Shown here: positions 1-10,934 of the stretch, piece by piece | How positions within the stretch are numbered: position 1 is the stretch's first letter | How the letters are laid out: every line of letters begins with the position of its first letter | Source of the DNA: Pocillopora verrucosa | Taxonomy: Eukaryota > Cnidaria > Anthozoa > Scleractinia > Pocilloporidae | NCBI RefSeq assembly: GCF_036669915.1 | Contig: NC_089315.1 | Location: 16,919,003-16,983,002, forward strand | Reading direction: 5' to 3' | DNA: 64,000 bases | Position numbers and translations under genes: made by a program | Notes under the pieces: generated by a model | What the model was told of the DNA's origin: nothing | Databases searched by the model: none | The model's input: only the letters and a program-made list of their open reading frames with translations

Positions 1-2
1 CA

Positions 3-416
3 TTTGAAAACAGCGTGTGTCCTGATTACATTACTGAGAAATTTTGGCGCACATTTGGTTGGAATTCAGTGCCTATAACACTGACAAGAGATTTCTATAC
101 ACCAGATATAGTCCCTCCAGGCTCGTTTATAAGTGTGCAAGACTTTCCATCTATTAAGGCTTTAGCGGAATACCTGTTGTACCTCGACAAAAATGACACT
201 GCTTATAATGAATACTTCACATGGAAAAATGAATTCGTCGCTAGACTGATGACTGGATTTCCACATACAGCCTGTGACGTATGTGATGCTCTTCACGATG
301 AATGTGTTAAACCCAAATTTTATAAAGATATATTCGAAACTTATTGGAACGATGGTGCTCGTTGCAATGAAAACCACAGGAAACTTTTACAACTTATAGA
401 TAGTGAGGAAGAGTGA
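3..416 (+). CDS. alpha-1,3-fucosyltransferase (GT10), 3' part cut by the window edge
   Basis: The frame is open from the window edge to a TGA at 414-416 and matches, almost residue for residue, the C-terminal 137 residues of the complete fucosyltransferase at 22369-23583. It starts inside the GT10 signature (FENS...DYITEKFW), so the donor-binding half and the Cys-rich C-terminus (HTACDVCDALHDEC) are present. One visible change is Ser for Thr after FGWN. No stop or frameshift is seen. The rest of the gene should lie upstream of the window. It would be a Golgi type II membrane enzyme moving fucose from GDP-fucose to GlcNAc of N-glycans or glycolipids. Whether this copy is complete cannot be judged here. 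Confidence 0.85.
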   Translation, partial: FENSVCPDYITEKFWRTFGWNSVPITLTRDFYTPDIVPPGSFISVQDFPSIKALAEYLLYLDKNDTAYNEYFTWKNEFVARLMTGFPHTACDVCDALHDECVKPKFYKDIFETYWNDGARCNENHRKLLQLIDSEEE

Positions 417-1739
417 TCAATGTAAGTCAAAAATCCATGCAGCCTAGTCTGGGGTAATTGTGGCAAAAAATTATCTAACAAGCTACTAAAACTACAAAAC
501 CGAGCTGCACGTGTAAAAAATTCATCAAACTATGACGTAGATGTCGAATCCTCGGTTACCCAATAACTCACGTGTAAATTTATAAGGTAAAATGAATCAA
601 ACTATTCTCTGAGGGACTCGGTAAACAAACTTGTTGTCCCCTTTCCAAGGACTAACTACTTGAAAAATAGTTTTAGTTATAGCGGCGCAACCCCATGGAA
701 TAGCTTACCCTGTAAAATTAGAGAGTCTGGTTCATTTTACCAATTTAAATACCTTAAAAACGGCATTCACGGAAATCAGGTTTTTAAGTGGCACATTGTT
801 GTAAGTTAATATAATTTTAAGATTAGGATTTTTAGGTTCTTAGGATAATAGCCATTGTATTGGAATGTTTTGCACCCGATAAGTTTTTACCGTGTATAAA
901 TAATGATTAAATAACTAGATAAATGAATAAATTTGATGTTCACATGTAACTTCCAGTCCCCCCGTGCAGATAGAAAAAGTGGATCACTGGCGTGGGTAAC
1001 CAACAGAAGCTGACTTTAGGAAGGGGTCCACTCCTGGGCTCTCTGAACCGGGTCAAGGCTCGAGAAGTTTGAAGTGCGATAATGAAGGAGTTGAAAACAA
1101 CCAATACTCCATTAACTACAACAGCAAAAAATGTTCAGTAAAACTAGGTTTAATTGAATGAAAATCAGAAACGGGGAACTGAAGAACTGAATTTTCCGTA
1201 AGTTTCAAGTAGCCATTACCTTGTATTTTCAATATGCTTGATTTGAAGTTGACAAACATCGGTTTAAGCAGCTTTTATGAAGAAAATAATTTTCAATCGT
1301 TTTTAAAAATGCCGCTTTGAGCTTCCGTGTGAATTGGGTCTAATGTTAGAAACACGCTTTTTATTAAAACGTCCCTTAAGTCTATTCAAATTGAACTAAA
1401 AAATTTCCCTTCCGTTTCCTCATTTCAAATGCTCATTTGTAACTAAAACTTCCTTTTTAGACAATTGCAACTTCTAAATGACTGTGGATATAAAAAATTC
1501 ATATCTATGAACTGCAGATTAATAAAGGAATATGAGAAGGTCTTGACTGAATTGAACTCTACTCAAAAGGCAACAGAAAAGTAATTTCAAGCAGGGGCGA
1601 GTTGTCTGAAGGCAACCTCATTGACTGAATGCTCTTGATCAATCAGAGTTTTCAAAGTAATACTAATGTATGTGATTATTATTAGAATCTGGATCATTAG
1701 ATAGTGCAGTTCAAGAGTTTTTTATCGGCATATACAAAT

Positions 1740-2067
1740 CCGCACCGTCCGCACTTATAACCGTTTCTATCAGTAGAGCTAAGTGAAAAGCCATTTTTGA
1801 TAGGATGCCAGTTTCCCTCGTCCGCAAACGGTCGACGACCAGTAATACAACATGGCCCGGGTGAAGAGAAGCATTCATACCCTAATACAGCAATCTAATT
1901 AGTGCGAGATACATACCCTAATGCGGCAATCTGATTGGTGCGAGATACATACCCTAATGCGGCGGTCTGATTGGTGCGTGCAACATACCACTCTCCACGC
2001 AAACGTACTTATCTTTTTTTTTTATAAAAAGAATAATTAAAAAAGCGGTCATCGTATCCTAGGAACG
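1740..2067. other. arm A-specific 328-base segment at the LINE insertion point of arm B
   Basis: This stretch has no counterpart in arm B; exactly here arm B carries the LINE (24927-28391). It contains a 36-base tandem array, a run of T near 2016 and no open reading frame of note. It may be ancestral DNA lost when the LINE inserted, or a separate insertion. Confidence 0.6.
1873..1980. repeat. 36-base tandem repeat, three units
   Basis: Three consecutive units of exactly 36 bases (1873-1908, 1909-1944, 1945-1980), each around CATACCCTAATGCGGCAATC followed by TGATTGGTGCGAG. The second and third differ at only a few positions. A related single unit is visible near 20470-20510, so the unit belongs to a dispersed family. 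Confidence 0.85.
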
Positions 2068-2209
2068 ATCAAATTTTGTTTGAACAGCTTGCCTTCCTTG
2101 TTACCTTAGTATCGAGTTTACTTGATTGCGGGTACAACTAAAATTTATCTTTTCAAAAAGCACTAATACACCTCAAAGAAGCCGTGATTATCTTGAAATT
2201 GTCATGTAA

Positions 2210-3014
2210 ATAATAAATTAAATATTTGTCGTTAAACTGTCAGTGTACTCAGCCATCACCAGATCTTCTAGCTGCAGCGTAACTACTTAAACCGAATCAC
2301 AAAATCTCTCATAGAGGACAAAGTTTCTTCCTGATTGTGGAGATTACGAGTGAAATATCAAGCTTCATATGAGGAAACAGAACATAGAAAAGAGCTGCTT
2401 TTATTGAAGGAATTACCGTTAGCCAAATCATGGAACTTTCATAAGGGACAAAGTTACCTCTTGATAGTGGAGACTACAAGCAAAAGATCAACTGTCATCC
2501 TTGTATATCTAAGGTAACAATTCTCTTTAAACCCTATAAAGTTTCAGTCATGAAGCTTTACTTATCAGGTACTTAACCTCATGATTCCCTCGCATCATGT
2601 GAGGACAGTATCAATTTGGTGAGGTAGAACACCTGAGGTTGAAGTGAAATCGGGCTGCCTAGTATTTCACCCACGTTTTAGTAATTTTTTGCTCATCCAA
2701 ATTTTGGTATCTTAGATCCACGAGGGTTTTTTTTTCCTTTCTAAGCATGCATTACGTTTCCGATGAAGTTACACGTTTTTCTAATTTTCAGCGGATGAAG
2801 TCCCTTTAAAGGGCATGTAAACCCAAAAATACATGTTTTTCATATACTATGTAAAAGTGGCGTAGAAAACGAATTTGAAATTCGTTTTGTCCTATTCGAC
2901 TTATTTTAGGAGAAAATCGGCATTTTCAACTGAAATTCCATTTCCGGTAAAAACAATAGCTAGAAGTCGTGACGTAAGCGGTGGAACTAAAATTTTGCGC
3001 AACACTTATTCCCC
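2210..3014. other. non-coding part of arm A
   Basis: To about 2807 this is the diverged counterpart of 28530-29125, with indels and many substitutions. Beyond 2807 the arms no longer align. No gene seen; a short open frame at 2335-2517 is not conserved in arm B. Confidence 0.6.
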
Positions 3015-3905
3015 AGTAGAACTGGTGTGGGAGTTCGTGTAAGCAGCGGTAGTTTGGAAGATGTTTTTTCAGAAGATAGCGACTCGAATGCCTTAAGCTA
3101 AGTACATGACAGCGATGGGGATAATCCAGAATCTTCAGGAGAGTCTGGGCCACGGCCTTAACAATATGAGCCGCGTAGGGTTCACCGAAGCGATCTGCAC
3201 GAAGACAGTACAGAACATGTCGACAGCGATGCGACCGTCTCGGAAACTCAGACTGGTATTTAATTTACTGTGTGATTTATTTGTATTTGACACGAAAATC
3301 CAATAAAGCGAGGGTACAATCTAAAAGAATACAACAGAAATTTTTTAAACTTGAGCTCCTGAGAGTGTTTTACATAAAATTATCAAAGGTGCGAGTGTGG
3401 AACTTGTCAACTAATGCCGACAACTCATGAAAGTGTTTGTTGTACGGAAATCGGGCAATTGTGGCAAAAAGTAGAGGAGCAAGGGCCTGAAACCCAGATA
3501 AGTTGTATCACTTAGCATCCAGGTTTTCAGTCAATTTGCCTTGATTTCTGGGTGCTGAAGACGGCCAATTACGCGTACAGGCAGCAGCAAGGCACAGATA
3601 ATCACACCGGAAACGAGTAAGCTAAATGTTTTCTGTTTCATCTGTTTTGTTACATTTTGAGATCGATTTACTTGGGTTATTTCTGCCATTGATTTAATAA
3701 TACAGTACAAGAGCTAGTTGTTTTCCGCTTCTTTCCTGGCAGGAAATTTCGCTTAATTGCTTACAGATAGCTTGTTCGTTAGTGTTGGGAATAACTCGGC
3801 AAACACTTCAGGGTCGCTGTGCCATCTTGTGCGTTAAACAGTATCCGAAACATTTTTCCAGCGGATTTTGGATCGCCTTACACTGGATTAAAACCGCCAC
3901 CACCT
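3015..3905 (+). pseudogene. broken gene with a P2X7-like zinc/Cys motif
   Basis: Three exon-like blocks lie in order. The first (about 3015-3255) encodes an acidic Ser/Asp-rich segment with a GPRP motif and ends at a GT donor; it has two in-frame stops. The second (about 3387-3617) has the Cys pattern CECGTC, then MPT, then ESVCC, followed by VLKTANYAYRQQ; it has one in-frame stop. The third (about 3805-3905) reads RVAVPSCALNSIRNIFP. This is the layout of proteins carrying the Cys-rich C-terminal module of the P2X7 receptor, which are abundant in cnidarians. The stops make it a pseudogene. It is absent from arm B, so it inserted in arm A or was lost from B. The intron-like gaps argue against retroposition. 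Confidence 0.6.
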
Positions 3906-4261
3906 TTGAGAGAAACAAAGTTATATGTTAATGCAGATCTTAGTTATTTATGTCTTACAGCACTGGAGGTTGTGCCCGTTCTTTATGAGATATTTATGTA
4001 TTGCTTTCCTTCATCTCCGAAGCATTTCCATCGATAAACAAGTTGTACCATATACATTTCCTTGTGTGACCTTTATAATTATCCAACCCTGTTTGTGTTT
4101 GCTTCGATTTGAAATACTGAAAAGATAGTTTTGCAAGCTGAAATCAGGATCTTTTAAGTTGTATAGACGACGCACACCAGCAATAGGTTTTCACTTCGTT
4201 TAATGTCTCACCTTAGTTACGTAATTGCCAATGTGATTTCATTTTTATATTTTATATTTTT

Positions 4262-4410
4262 AAAAACGCTTCCTTCAGTAATAATTTCTGCTTTATATTT
4301 GGTGATTGTACGCTTTATTTAACTGGATTATTCGTATTTTGAAGCGCAGTTAGTCGACTTTAACGAGTTCTGAGCCAAATTCATAAGAGTTAATAGCGTC
4401 TTTTTAAGAG
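4262..4410. repeat. short aligned block of the duplication
   Basis: Aligns with about 29718-29868 with roughly one difference every ten to fifteen bases, giving a third anchor that keeps the two arms collinear. No coding potential seen. 4410-4640 between this block and the receptor fragment holds nothing recognisable. Confidence 0.75.
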
Positions 4411-4647
4411 TACTCCTGAGAAGGACTTCTATTGTAAGTAGTGAATGATGGTTGGAAAACCTCAGCGGAAGTCACAGCTAACAACAGTAGTCTCCCTCAG
4501 GACTCCTCTCACTAGGACGACTAGACTACGCAATTTTAAATGTTACCCCCAGGTTCAAACCATTTATGGAATTCTATAGTTTAAACTTAACAGACAACCC
4601 CTTTTGATACAAAGAGCGTTTCTCTTCCCTCATCGTTCTTGCTCCGT

Positions 4648-4912
4648 CCGTTAACATATACCCCCACACTCATAACCATAACTGTCCTGTGGATCGTTAG
4701 CATCGTGGAAGGCTTTTTGCGAAACATTATTAGGGAAATTATAGGAAAAGACGCCCGCGCACTCCGCGCACTCTCCGAAGTAACCTTATCCCAAACGAAA
4801 GAGACTTACAACCCATAATCCCCCTCTTCCTAATTCTCATGACAGTTACTGTCTTACTGCCCAGCGGTATCCTACTGATTTCACATGCGTTGATCTTCGT
4901 GATCTCCTTCAC
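4648..4912 (+). pseudogene. rhodopsin-like receptor pseudogene fragment
   Basis: Translates to pieces matching exon 2 of the receptor at 30713-32810: LITITVLWIVSIVEGF (transmembrane helix 4), REIIGKDARALRAL (loop), then after a frame break a helix-5 block with the shared bases CCCAGCGGTATC. Stops and frameshifts interrupt it, and it ends abruptly at a repeat at 4916. No exon 1 counterpart was found in arm A. It is clearly more diverged from its partner than the fucosyltransferase copies are from theirs. Confidence 0.75.
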
Positions 4913-4915
4913 CCC

Positions 4916-5720
4916 AATTGCGTGAGAAGAGAATCATTCAAGAGAGTCGTTTAAGATGATAATATTCACTCTATCCAGAACTCACGAGTGAGATATTGTC
5001 TTTCGTCCTTGTGCTAAATCAGTCTAGTCACTGTTGAGGGTAGGAAGTGCTTTTTCGGGTCACTTTGTAGTGTTCTTGACAAAGACGCAGAATTGAAGAG
5101 TTTACTTTGAAGCCTCCACAGCCTCCTCCAAGGTAAAAGAATTCGATAAGTCAAACATGTTCATTTTATCTAACTTTTATGAATTATGATGCATGACTGA
5201 CTCTAAAGCTGACGTGTAAAGCGTGAGCCCCTCTTCACTCACTCTGAAGATGGGCTGTTGCTCGAAACGTCAGCTTCAAAATCTCTTTACGGTGGTCATT
5301 TTACATCATTAACTCAGTCAAGATGCAATGGGCAGAAGAGCGTTCGAAGCAGTTCTTAGAGACTCACTTGAAAAGTATGTCGTATGGAACGAAACTTAAA
5401 CGAAAAAAGTAGTATACCAAATGGGGGTAGGAGCGCCAACCACCCAACTCCTATCCTACTGCCGACATTCGATGTTTTCATATAATATTATCGTACAATT
5501 TTTATAGTATATTGAAAAAATATGTTCGATGTTACCATTTCACGTTTATATAAAATTCCCTCATAATATATTGAAGGAAGATTCAACCACGTAACGCCAG
5601 TAGAAATTGGCATACTGCTCACGCGTTGGTGTCCTTCAAACAGGAACTTTCCCAAGGAAATGAGTCATTGTTGGTCTGTCTTTTTTAACTAATTATAAGC
5701 TTCAAATTTTGTCTACACAA
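4916..5720 (+). repeat. dispersed repeat copy 1, hammerhead-like core (Penelope/retrozyme-type)
   Basis: Direct repeat of 6898-7440, sharing long identical blocks such as the stretch about 5090-5160. It carries the ordered core CTGAAGA (5244-5250), a short helix (GGGC/GCTC), GAAAC (5264-5268) and GTC (5269-5271), which is the element order of a minimal type I hammerhead ribozyme. Stem I is weak here. Such cores are known in Penelope-like elements and in metazoan retrozymes. Relative to copy 2 this copy has about 215 extra bases (5345-5562), then both continue with CTCATAATATATTGAAG. No protein is encoded. Confidence 0.6.
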
Positions 5721-5974
5721 TGGGAAATATATTTTCCATTTAAAAAATGTATTTGTAAAGTAAATTTTTCTTACAAAGTTTCTTTCGGTGTTTAGTAGTG
5801 TAACGCTTGTCATGAAAGCAAGATAATGACACTTTTTTCAGCTCGTAACTGCCAAGCTGATGGATTTTGCTTTTCATAGTTTTTATTTATGATACATCTG
5901 TTCGTCGTTGAACAGTGTATTTTTATAGTCGTTGTGTTTAATGTTTTTTAATAACATTTTTTTAAATGCCTAAG
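5721..5974. other. no feature recognised
   Basis: AT-rich spacer between two repeats; no gene, structural RNA or repeat recognised. Confidence 0.5.
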
Positions 5975-6330
5975 GTTGTTTCGGCTACGCCTCGAGCAAC
6001 TCTAGCTTCTTGAGTGCTCTCCAAATTTCCCAAATGCTTCATATCTCGATGAAAGCAGAGGTGACGTATGGTGACCCGATGGTTTAAATGTTGTAAAAGG
6101 GTTAATATTCCCTCTGCTACGCCTCAGCGCGTTGATAATTTTGTTCACGATCTTGTCTTAGATTGGTCAAAAAACTGACAGGTGAATTCATGCGTGTAAA
6201 TGAACTTAATTTTCTGATTGAATATACAATTCTCGAAGGATTTGTTTGCTGACGTCGTGAGCGTGCACAAGAGGAATATGAAGCACGCTCACGCAATTGA
6301 ATTTGATTAGACAACTTTACGCGCTGTTAT
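5975..6330 (-). repeat. inverted relative of the foldback element at 21190-21760
   Basis: Contains the reverse complement of blocks found at 21400-21720, notably GGCTACGCCTCGAGCAACTC (5981-6000) and the ending CTCACGCAATTGAATTTGAT near 6290. It has about half of the foldback arm and has decayed. Non-coding; a non-autonomous DNA element fragment is the simplest reading. Confidence 0.6.
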
Positions 6331-6408
6331 AATATCCTTATGAACATCGTCTGTTTGTATTTGCTATGACAAAATGTTGGTGTCTGTAAATAATAATTTT
6401 GCCTCGTC

Positions 6409-6885
6409 ATGGTATTTGCCTTTGATGTAATTGTAATGGAAATCAAGATATTTCATATATGGCTATCTTGTTGTTTATCTCTTCGCTGGAACTTTTCAAA
6501 TCGTCTTCTAGATCAAACACATCGAGGACCGTTTTTGGTGAGCTGTTCAAATAAGCTGTTTTGGTTGTTGGACCATCTTGTGTCATCTTTTCTTAGAGCT
6601 TAAACAGCTTAGAGCTTAAACAGCTTAGTGTTTCAACAAATTTAAAACTTTTCATCTGTTGCATCGCCTGTTTTAGTCTGTATGCAATGGCTTTTCTTGT
6701 TTCAGTATTCCGTTTTAAAGAATCTGAATCGTTTCTGATGGCTATTTCAAATTATTTTGTGTATCTTTTCAAAGCTTTGGTTTTCTCTTCTATTTTAGTT
6801 CTTGGTGCAGGAACTGGCATAATAATTTTTTATTGTTCTTCGTTTTGGTACTTGTTTATATTCATCTATCATAAACAATAGGTAC
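6409..6885 (-). pseudogene. polymerase-associated element protein, N-terminal fragment
   Basis: The minus strand reads PAPRTKIEEKTKALKRYTK, then after a stop FEIAIRNDSDSLKRNTETRK and KSFKFVETL. This resembles the region ahead of type B DNA polymerases in cnidarian and insect virus-like elements. Two in-frame stops and a small 17-base tandem duplication (6598-6631) break it. Function is inferred from memory of the family; the polymerase catalytic part is not present in this window. Confidence 0.45.
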
Positions 6886-6897
6886 ACCGGAAACACC

Positions 6898-7440
6898 CCA
6901 ATGGCGTGACAAGAGAATCGTTCAAATTAATCGTTTAAGATGATAATATTCACACCCTCTCCAGAACTCACGGGTGAGATATTGTATTTTGTACGTATGC
7001 TAAATCATTCTAGTCAATACTGCGGCTAGGAAGTGCTTTTTCGGATGACTTCATAGTGTTCATGATAAAGACGCAGAATTGAAGAGTTTACTTTGAAGCC
7101 TCCACAGCCTCCTCCAAGGTAAAAGAATTCGATAAGTCAAACGCATTCATTTTATCTAACTTTTATGAATTGTGATGCATGTCTGGCGAGTCATTTTTCC
7201 AATGATACTTTGACTCTAAAGCCGACGTGTCAAGCGTGAGCCCCTCTTCACCCGCTCTGAAGAAAGGCTGCTGCTCGAACGCGAGCTTCAAAATCTCTTT
7301 ACGGTGGTCATTTTACATTATTAACTTAGTTGAGATGCAATCGACAGGAATGCGCTCATAATATATTGAAGACAGATATAACCATGTCACGTTAGTAGAA
7401 ATTAAAAGATAAAGAAAAGCCCCAAATTTTGTTTACGCAA
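6898..7440 (+). repeat. dispersed repeat copy 2, hammerhead-like core
   Basis: Second copy of the 4916-5720 repeat. The core begins CTGAAGA at 7257-7263; the pairing GCT/AGC for stem I is kept here, but the GAAAC-GTC part has mutated to GAACGCG. The two copies therefore retain different parts of the motif. This copy lacks the internal segment 5345-5562 of copy 1. Confidence 0.6.
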
Positions 7441-8289
7441 CATTCTTGAATCTGTTTGACACTCTTGCGTGGTGCTGCAACTGGTCTTTTCAGATTGTTT
7501 TTCTATCTTAATGATTCTTTCATCTTATCAAAGAAAGACGGTTGTAACTATAAGTTCAAATACGTAAAAGCTGAAGATATGCCTGATAACTAAAAGACGT
7601 AGTAACACAGTTTCTCAAAGGACTAAATTATTATCAGAAGAAGAAAAGAAAAAACTTTCATTGGAATGGGGAAAAAATGAATATGTTTGCCTAAGATGTG
7701 ATGAAAAAGTCAAAGAAATAAGTACAATCATAGTAAATCTTGCAAATGAACTAACTATTATTCATTAGCAGTTAGATATTGCGAAAATCACGTTTATAAC
7801 GTTTTCCCGTACACTGTACGGGATTTAAGCTTCCGGTCATCAGAAATGATTTTATTTCTGATGGCTTTATTCTACAATAATCTTATACAATACATAATTG
7901 TTTAATATTTTATCTGTTTTAAATTGGCAATTACAATGATCATACCTTATTCTAGCACCTATCATGAATTCAACAATGGAACATATGATGTCGTCATAAC
8001 CATTGGATATCATACATTTATAACCAATCTTCCTATATTTTTAATATCTGGTTACTCAGCCATGTATCCTATCCCTTTTTCTAGCAGCTTCTTCTCTTGT
8101 ATGTAGTATCTTTATTCTTGCCACATTGAGCAATAATGATAGTGTCAAGATATCTTTTTCTGATGAATGCAACCACCTCGTAATGTAAATCAGTCTGTTT
8201 CTCTATTTTAAACATATCATCAAATAACTTGAATATGTTTGCCGAAGATGTGATGAAAAAGTGAAAGAAATATGTTTTGTTACATATTC
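7441..8289. other. decayed element DNA without an assignable gene
   Basis: Short open stretches occur; the plus strand near 7630-7740 reads LSEEEKKKLSLEWGKNEYVC followed by LRCDEKVKEIS, with two Cys that could be half of a zinc finger. The block at 7678-7720 recurs at 8231-8272, so a local duplication has occurred. No family recognised. Confidence 0.4.
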
Positions 8290-8662
8290 AAATAACTTGT
8301 ACTGACCATATTTTGTGATATTTGGTAAAACCTTACTTGAAACCCAGTGTTTGAACTTCTTAGCTGATTCTAGTTTACTTGATTATATAAGAGAATGAAA
8401 ACCATTTTCAGTGATGAATATGGTATGAAGTGTACACGATTTTTTATTTTCATTAGTCTTAGCACGCCATCCGACTATCAGACTCCGTGAGATTTTCTCC
8501 TTATCATTAACGTGAGCCAAAATAGCTTGTCTTGTGTTAGCATAACCAAGTATCTCAGCCACTTCTATACCCTTGAATCATATATTGTTTTTCATCAACA
8601 TAAGCTGTTAATTCAAGAGTCAATTCATTGTTATTGTACACCTTTTCAATGAAAGTTATCAT
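8290..8662 (-). pseudogene. BRO-N domain protein remnant
   Basis: An ATG at 8662 opens a frame reading MITFIEKVYNNNELTLEL; after one frameshift it continues AEILGYANTRQAILAHVNDK, then SRSLIVGWRAKT, FITENGF, a stop, and SSKLESAKKFKHWV...VLPNITKYGQYK. This is the order of the BRO-N fold (baculovirus repeated ORF/antirepressor family) found in large DNA viruses, phages and virus-like elements, where it probably binds DNA. One frameshift and one in-frame stop show decay. It lies downstream of the integrase on the same strand. Confidence 0.7.
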
Positions 8663-8789
8663 ATTGTTATTTTTTAAAATCCATTTTTGTCATAAAAATC
8701 CATTTTTGACTACTCCACAGAATGGCGAAAGAACAGCTGAAGCTGTGGTCGCCGAATACTATCTATTAGTAACATATCTTTATATTTTT

Positions 8790-9630
8790 TTATGAAATAT
8801 TGATCAAATCCTTAATTGGTATCCAACTATAGAAATCATAATCATATCCCTTCCATTTCACAAGAGCTTGTTTCTTCTTGTAATCCCTTCTTTTGACTTT
8901 ATTAATTCTGAAAACTTCTTGTGTGGCTTTCAATAATTTCGGCTCATAGAAACTTCCTTTTATTTCTTCATTATTCTAGCCTTTTATTTTATATTTTTAG
9001 CATACGAAACTTTGTCAACTATAAACATCTCTTCTGTCCAATATGGAGTGTATTCCTTGTCAAATGTCTTTATCTTGTATTTTTATGTTCTCACCTTATC
9101 ACAAACTTTGAATTTTGGTTTCTTAGTTGTATGCATATCACCAAAAGTATTGAAATAAACAGTTCCCATATTCTTTTTTTTGCTTGCTTCTGTTGGTGTC
9201 ATTTCAATGCTTGAATGTTTTGTGTTGTTGTATTTTGTCGATATTTGTGGAAGTTTGTTAAGATCCTGTGTGTTCCCTTGAACTGTGAACTGTTTCCACA
9301 TTCTCTGTATTATTGGTCTATTCTATCATTCAATAACACTGGATTTTTCTTCATTTTCTGTTGAGTACATTCCTATGCTATATTTGTTTAATAAATCCTT
9401 GAGATGCTTGTAATAGAACTCTTTACTTTTATCAACCCACAGATATTCCAGCTGCCTTCCTTCTTTGAACAGGTTGTCGAATGCCTCAGCCACAGTTTCA
9501 CCTTTCTTATCTTTTAAACGTTTTATCCATCCATATTTACTGAAAACATCAATAACCAGAAGCATATATTTATACCTCTTGTTCCATTTACTAAATTTCT
9601 GCATGTCAACCAAATCCACATCTCATCAAC
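8790..9630 (-). pseudogene. rve-type integrase with C-terminal chromodomain
   Basis: Minus-strand blocks in order: DLVDMQKFSKWNKRYKYMLL and VIDVFSKYGW (first catalytic Asp region of the DDE core), EYLWVDKSKEFY (second Asp region), STENEEKSSVIE (catalytic Glu region), YNNTKHSSIEMTPTEAS, KPKFKVCDKVR, and a chromodomain tail KKQALVKWKGYD...SWIPIKDL. This is the Polinton/F54H12.3-type integrase that joins element ends to host DNA. At least one stop after the Glu region (9326), a frame change near 9310 and a stop near 8984 break it. The chromodomain would have targeted histone marks. Confidence 0.8.
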
Positions 9631-10850
9631 ATCATTAACAATAACACGCCGTCGAGTGAAATCCCTCCATATCATATTTCTTGCCAACCAATGACCCCAC
9701 TGTCTTTCATTAAAAGGTACTGCATCAAGTGCTTTCACCATTTTTCTATTTGCTTTATTCTTACATTTTTTGTCATCTTTGCTCACAGAATAGTCAACAT
9801 CATGTTGCACTGCGATAGGATCTGTTTTTCCAGTTGGTTTATCATGGATCTCAAGTATTTCACCAGTATCTTTATCATATCTCAGTTGTTTGTCAAGAGG
9901 GTTGTATGGTCTTGTGTATTTATGTCCAGGAAGTGTGAAACCTGATTTTGGTTTTGGCAATTTAGCAATTGTTTTGTGGATATAAAGACTGCCACCATGA
10001 TTTATTTTTTTTTGATACATTAGAAGTGAAAATATCAAGGACTTGATCAATGTATTTGTCAGCTATTCCTTTTATCTTCTTTTTTGCAAAATCAGATTCG
10101 ATAGCCTTTGAAGTACCAATCCTACCAAGATTAAAGAAACCTTTCATACCAGCTTTTAATGCTATTTTACCAAGACTATAGTTGTTAGCAACATCTGAAA
10201 ATCCACCCCCAGCTTGTGAGGGCTCATTTAGTTTCCCTGCTTTACAAATTGGTTGTAGTTATACCAAACATCTTTTTGTCTGGTTTTCTTTTCCCATACC
10301 AATAGTGTCTTTCGGTCTTGATCCAAGAAACGGTGGAGTTGCTTGATGCATACCTAATCTTGGTGCTCCAGTCCCACTTTTATTTATAGTGCTATTGTTT
10401 GTGCTTGATTTTGATTTTGTTGTACTTCTCAGAACTTTTTTTTGTTACATTCTAATGCTTCCAAATGAACCTGTTTTAGGTGAACCTCCGCCATACTTGC
10501 TAAAAGAGATACCAAAAATCTACCTGAATGTGTCTTAGATGGTTTTATCACAAATGCCCCACCCGTCTTAAGACTGTTCAACATGTCTTGCTTCTGTTTA
10601 TTTTTCAGTAATTGCTAATATGCTATACACTGATCAATTTTATTTTGGGGAATGATAAACCCACCATTTTGTATTCCATTTACGGAAATCTTTTTAACTA
10701 TTCGAGAAGCATCTCCAGAAGCCAATCCAGCTAAAGCCGAAAGGCCAACTGTTTTACCGATAGTCAGAACTTATGTTCCTCCAAGTGATAGAATTGTTAT
10801 CAACATTAATCTACTAACTTGTTTTCATGTTTGTTTTTGCGAGTCAGATA
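9523..10850 (-). pseudogene. phospholipase A2-like element protein, read through towards the integrase
   Basis: The upstream part reads KTVGLSALAGLASGDASRIV, NGGFIIPQNKIDQCIAY, LKTGGAFVIKPSKTHSG and NLGRIGTSKAIESDFAKKK. The downstream part has the phospholipase A2-like core: FTLPGHKYTRPYNPLDKQ, then the His-Asp pair in AVQHDVDYSV, then KCKNKANRKMVKALDAVPF. Such domains, like those of parvovirus VP1, are thought to help particles cross membranes. The open frame runs on from RQWGHWLARNMI into RRRVIVNDVDEM at the start of the integrase before a frame break, so the two domains were probably one polypeptide. Several stops and frame changes lie before the lipase core. Confidence 0.75.
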
Positions 10851-10934
10851 TCCATACTTTTATTTAAATTGCGGTTCTTATTCAGTTTATTGACAATATT
10901 TTTTGGCACACAATGTATCAGGTCAATTCAATGT

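Larger units (their letters stand above)
1..4915 (+). repeat. arm A of a diverged segmental duplication (paired with 23168-32430)
   Basis: Position 1 aligns with 23168. 1-1739 matches 23168-24926 with only scattered substitutions and small indels; for example arm B has a 17-base insertion near 23923. 2068-2807 matches 28391-29125, about 4262-4410 matches about 29718-29868, and 4648-4912 matches exon 2 of the receptor gene at 32150-32430. The order fucosyltransferase, spacer, receptor is kept in both arms. The arms differ by a LINE in B, a 329-base segment in A, and a broken P2X7-like gene in A. Identity is very high up to about 2210 and falls further on. Confidence 0.85.

Noticed and set aside
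162..377. Minus-strand open frame opposite the fucosyltransferase 3' end (also 23329-23544)
   Set aside because: Shadow of the coding strand; same frame appears in both duplicate copies only because the coding sequence is conserved.
8921..9214. Plus-strand 97-codon frame rich in Phe/Leu
   Set aside because: Antisense to the chromodomain integrase, whose minus-strand motifs explain the sequence.
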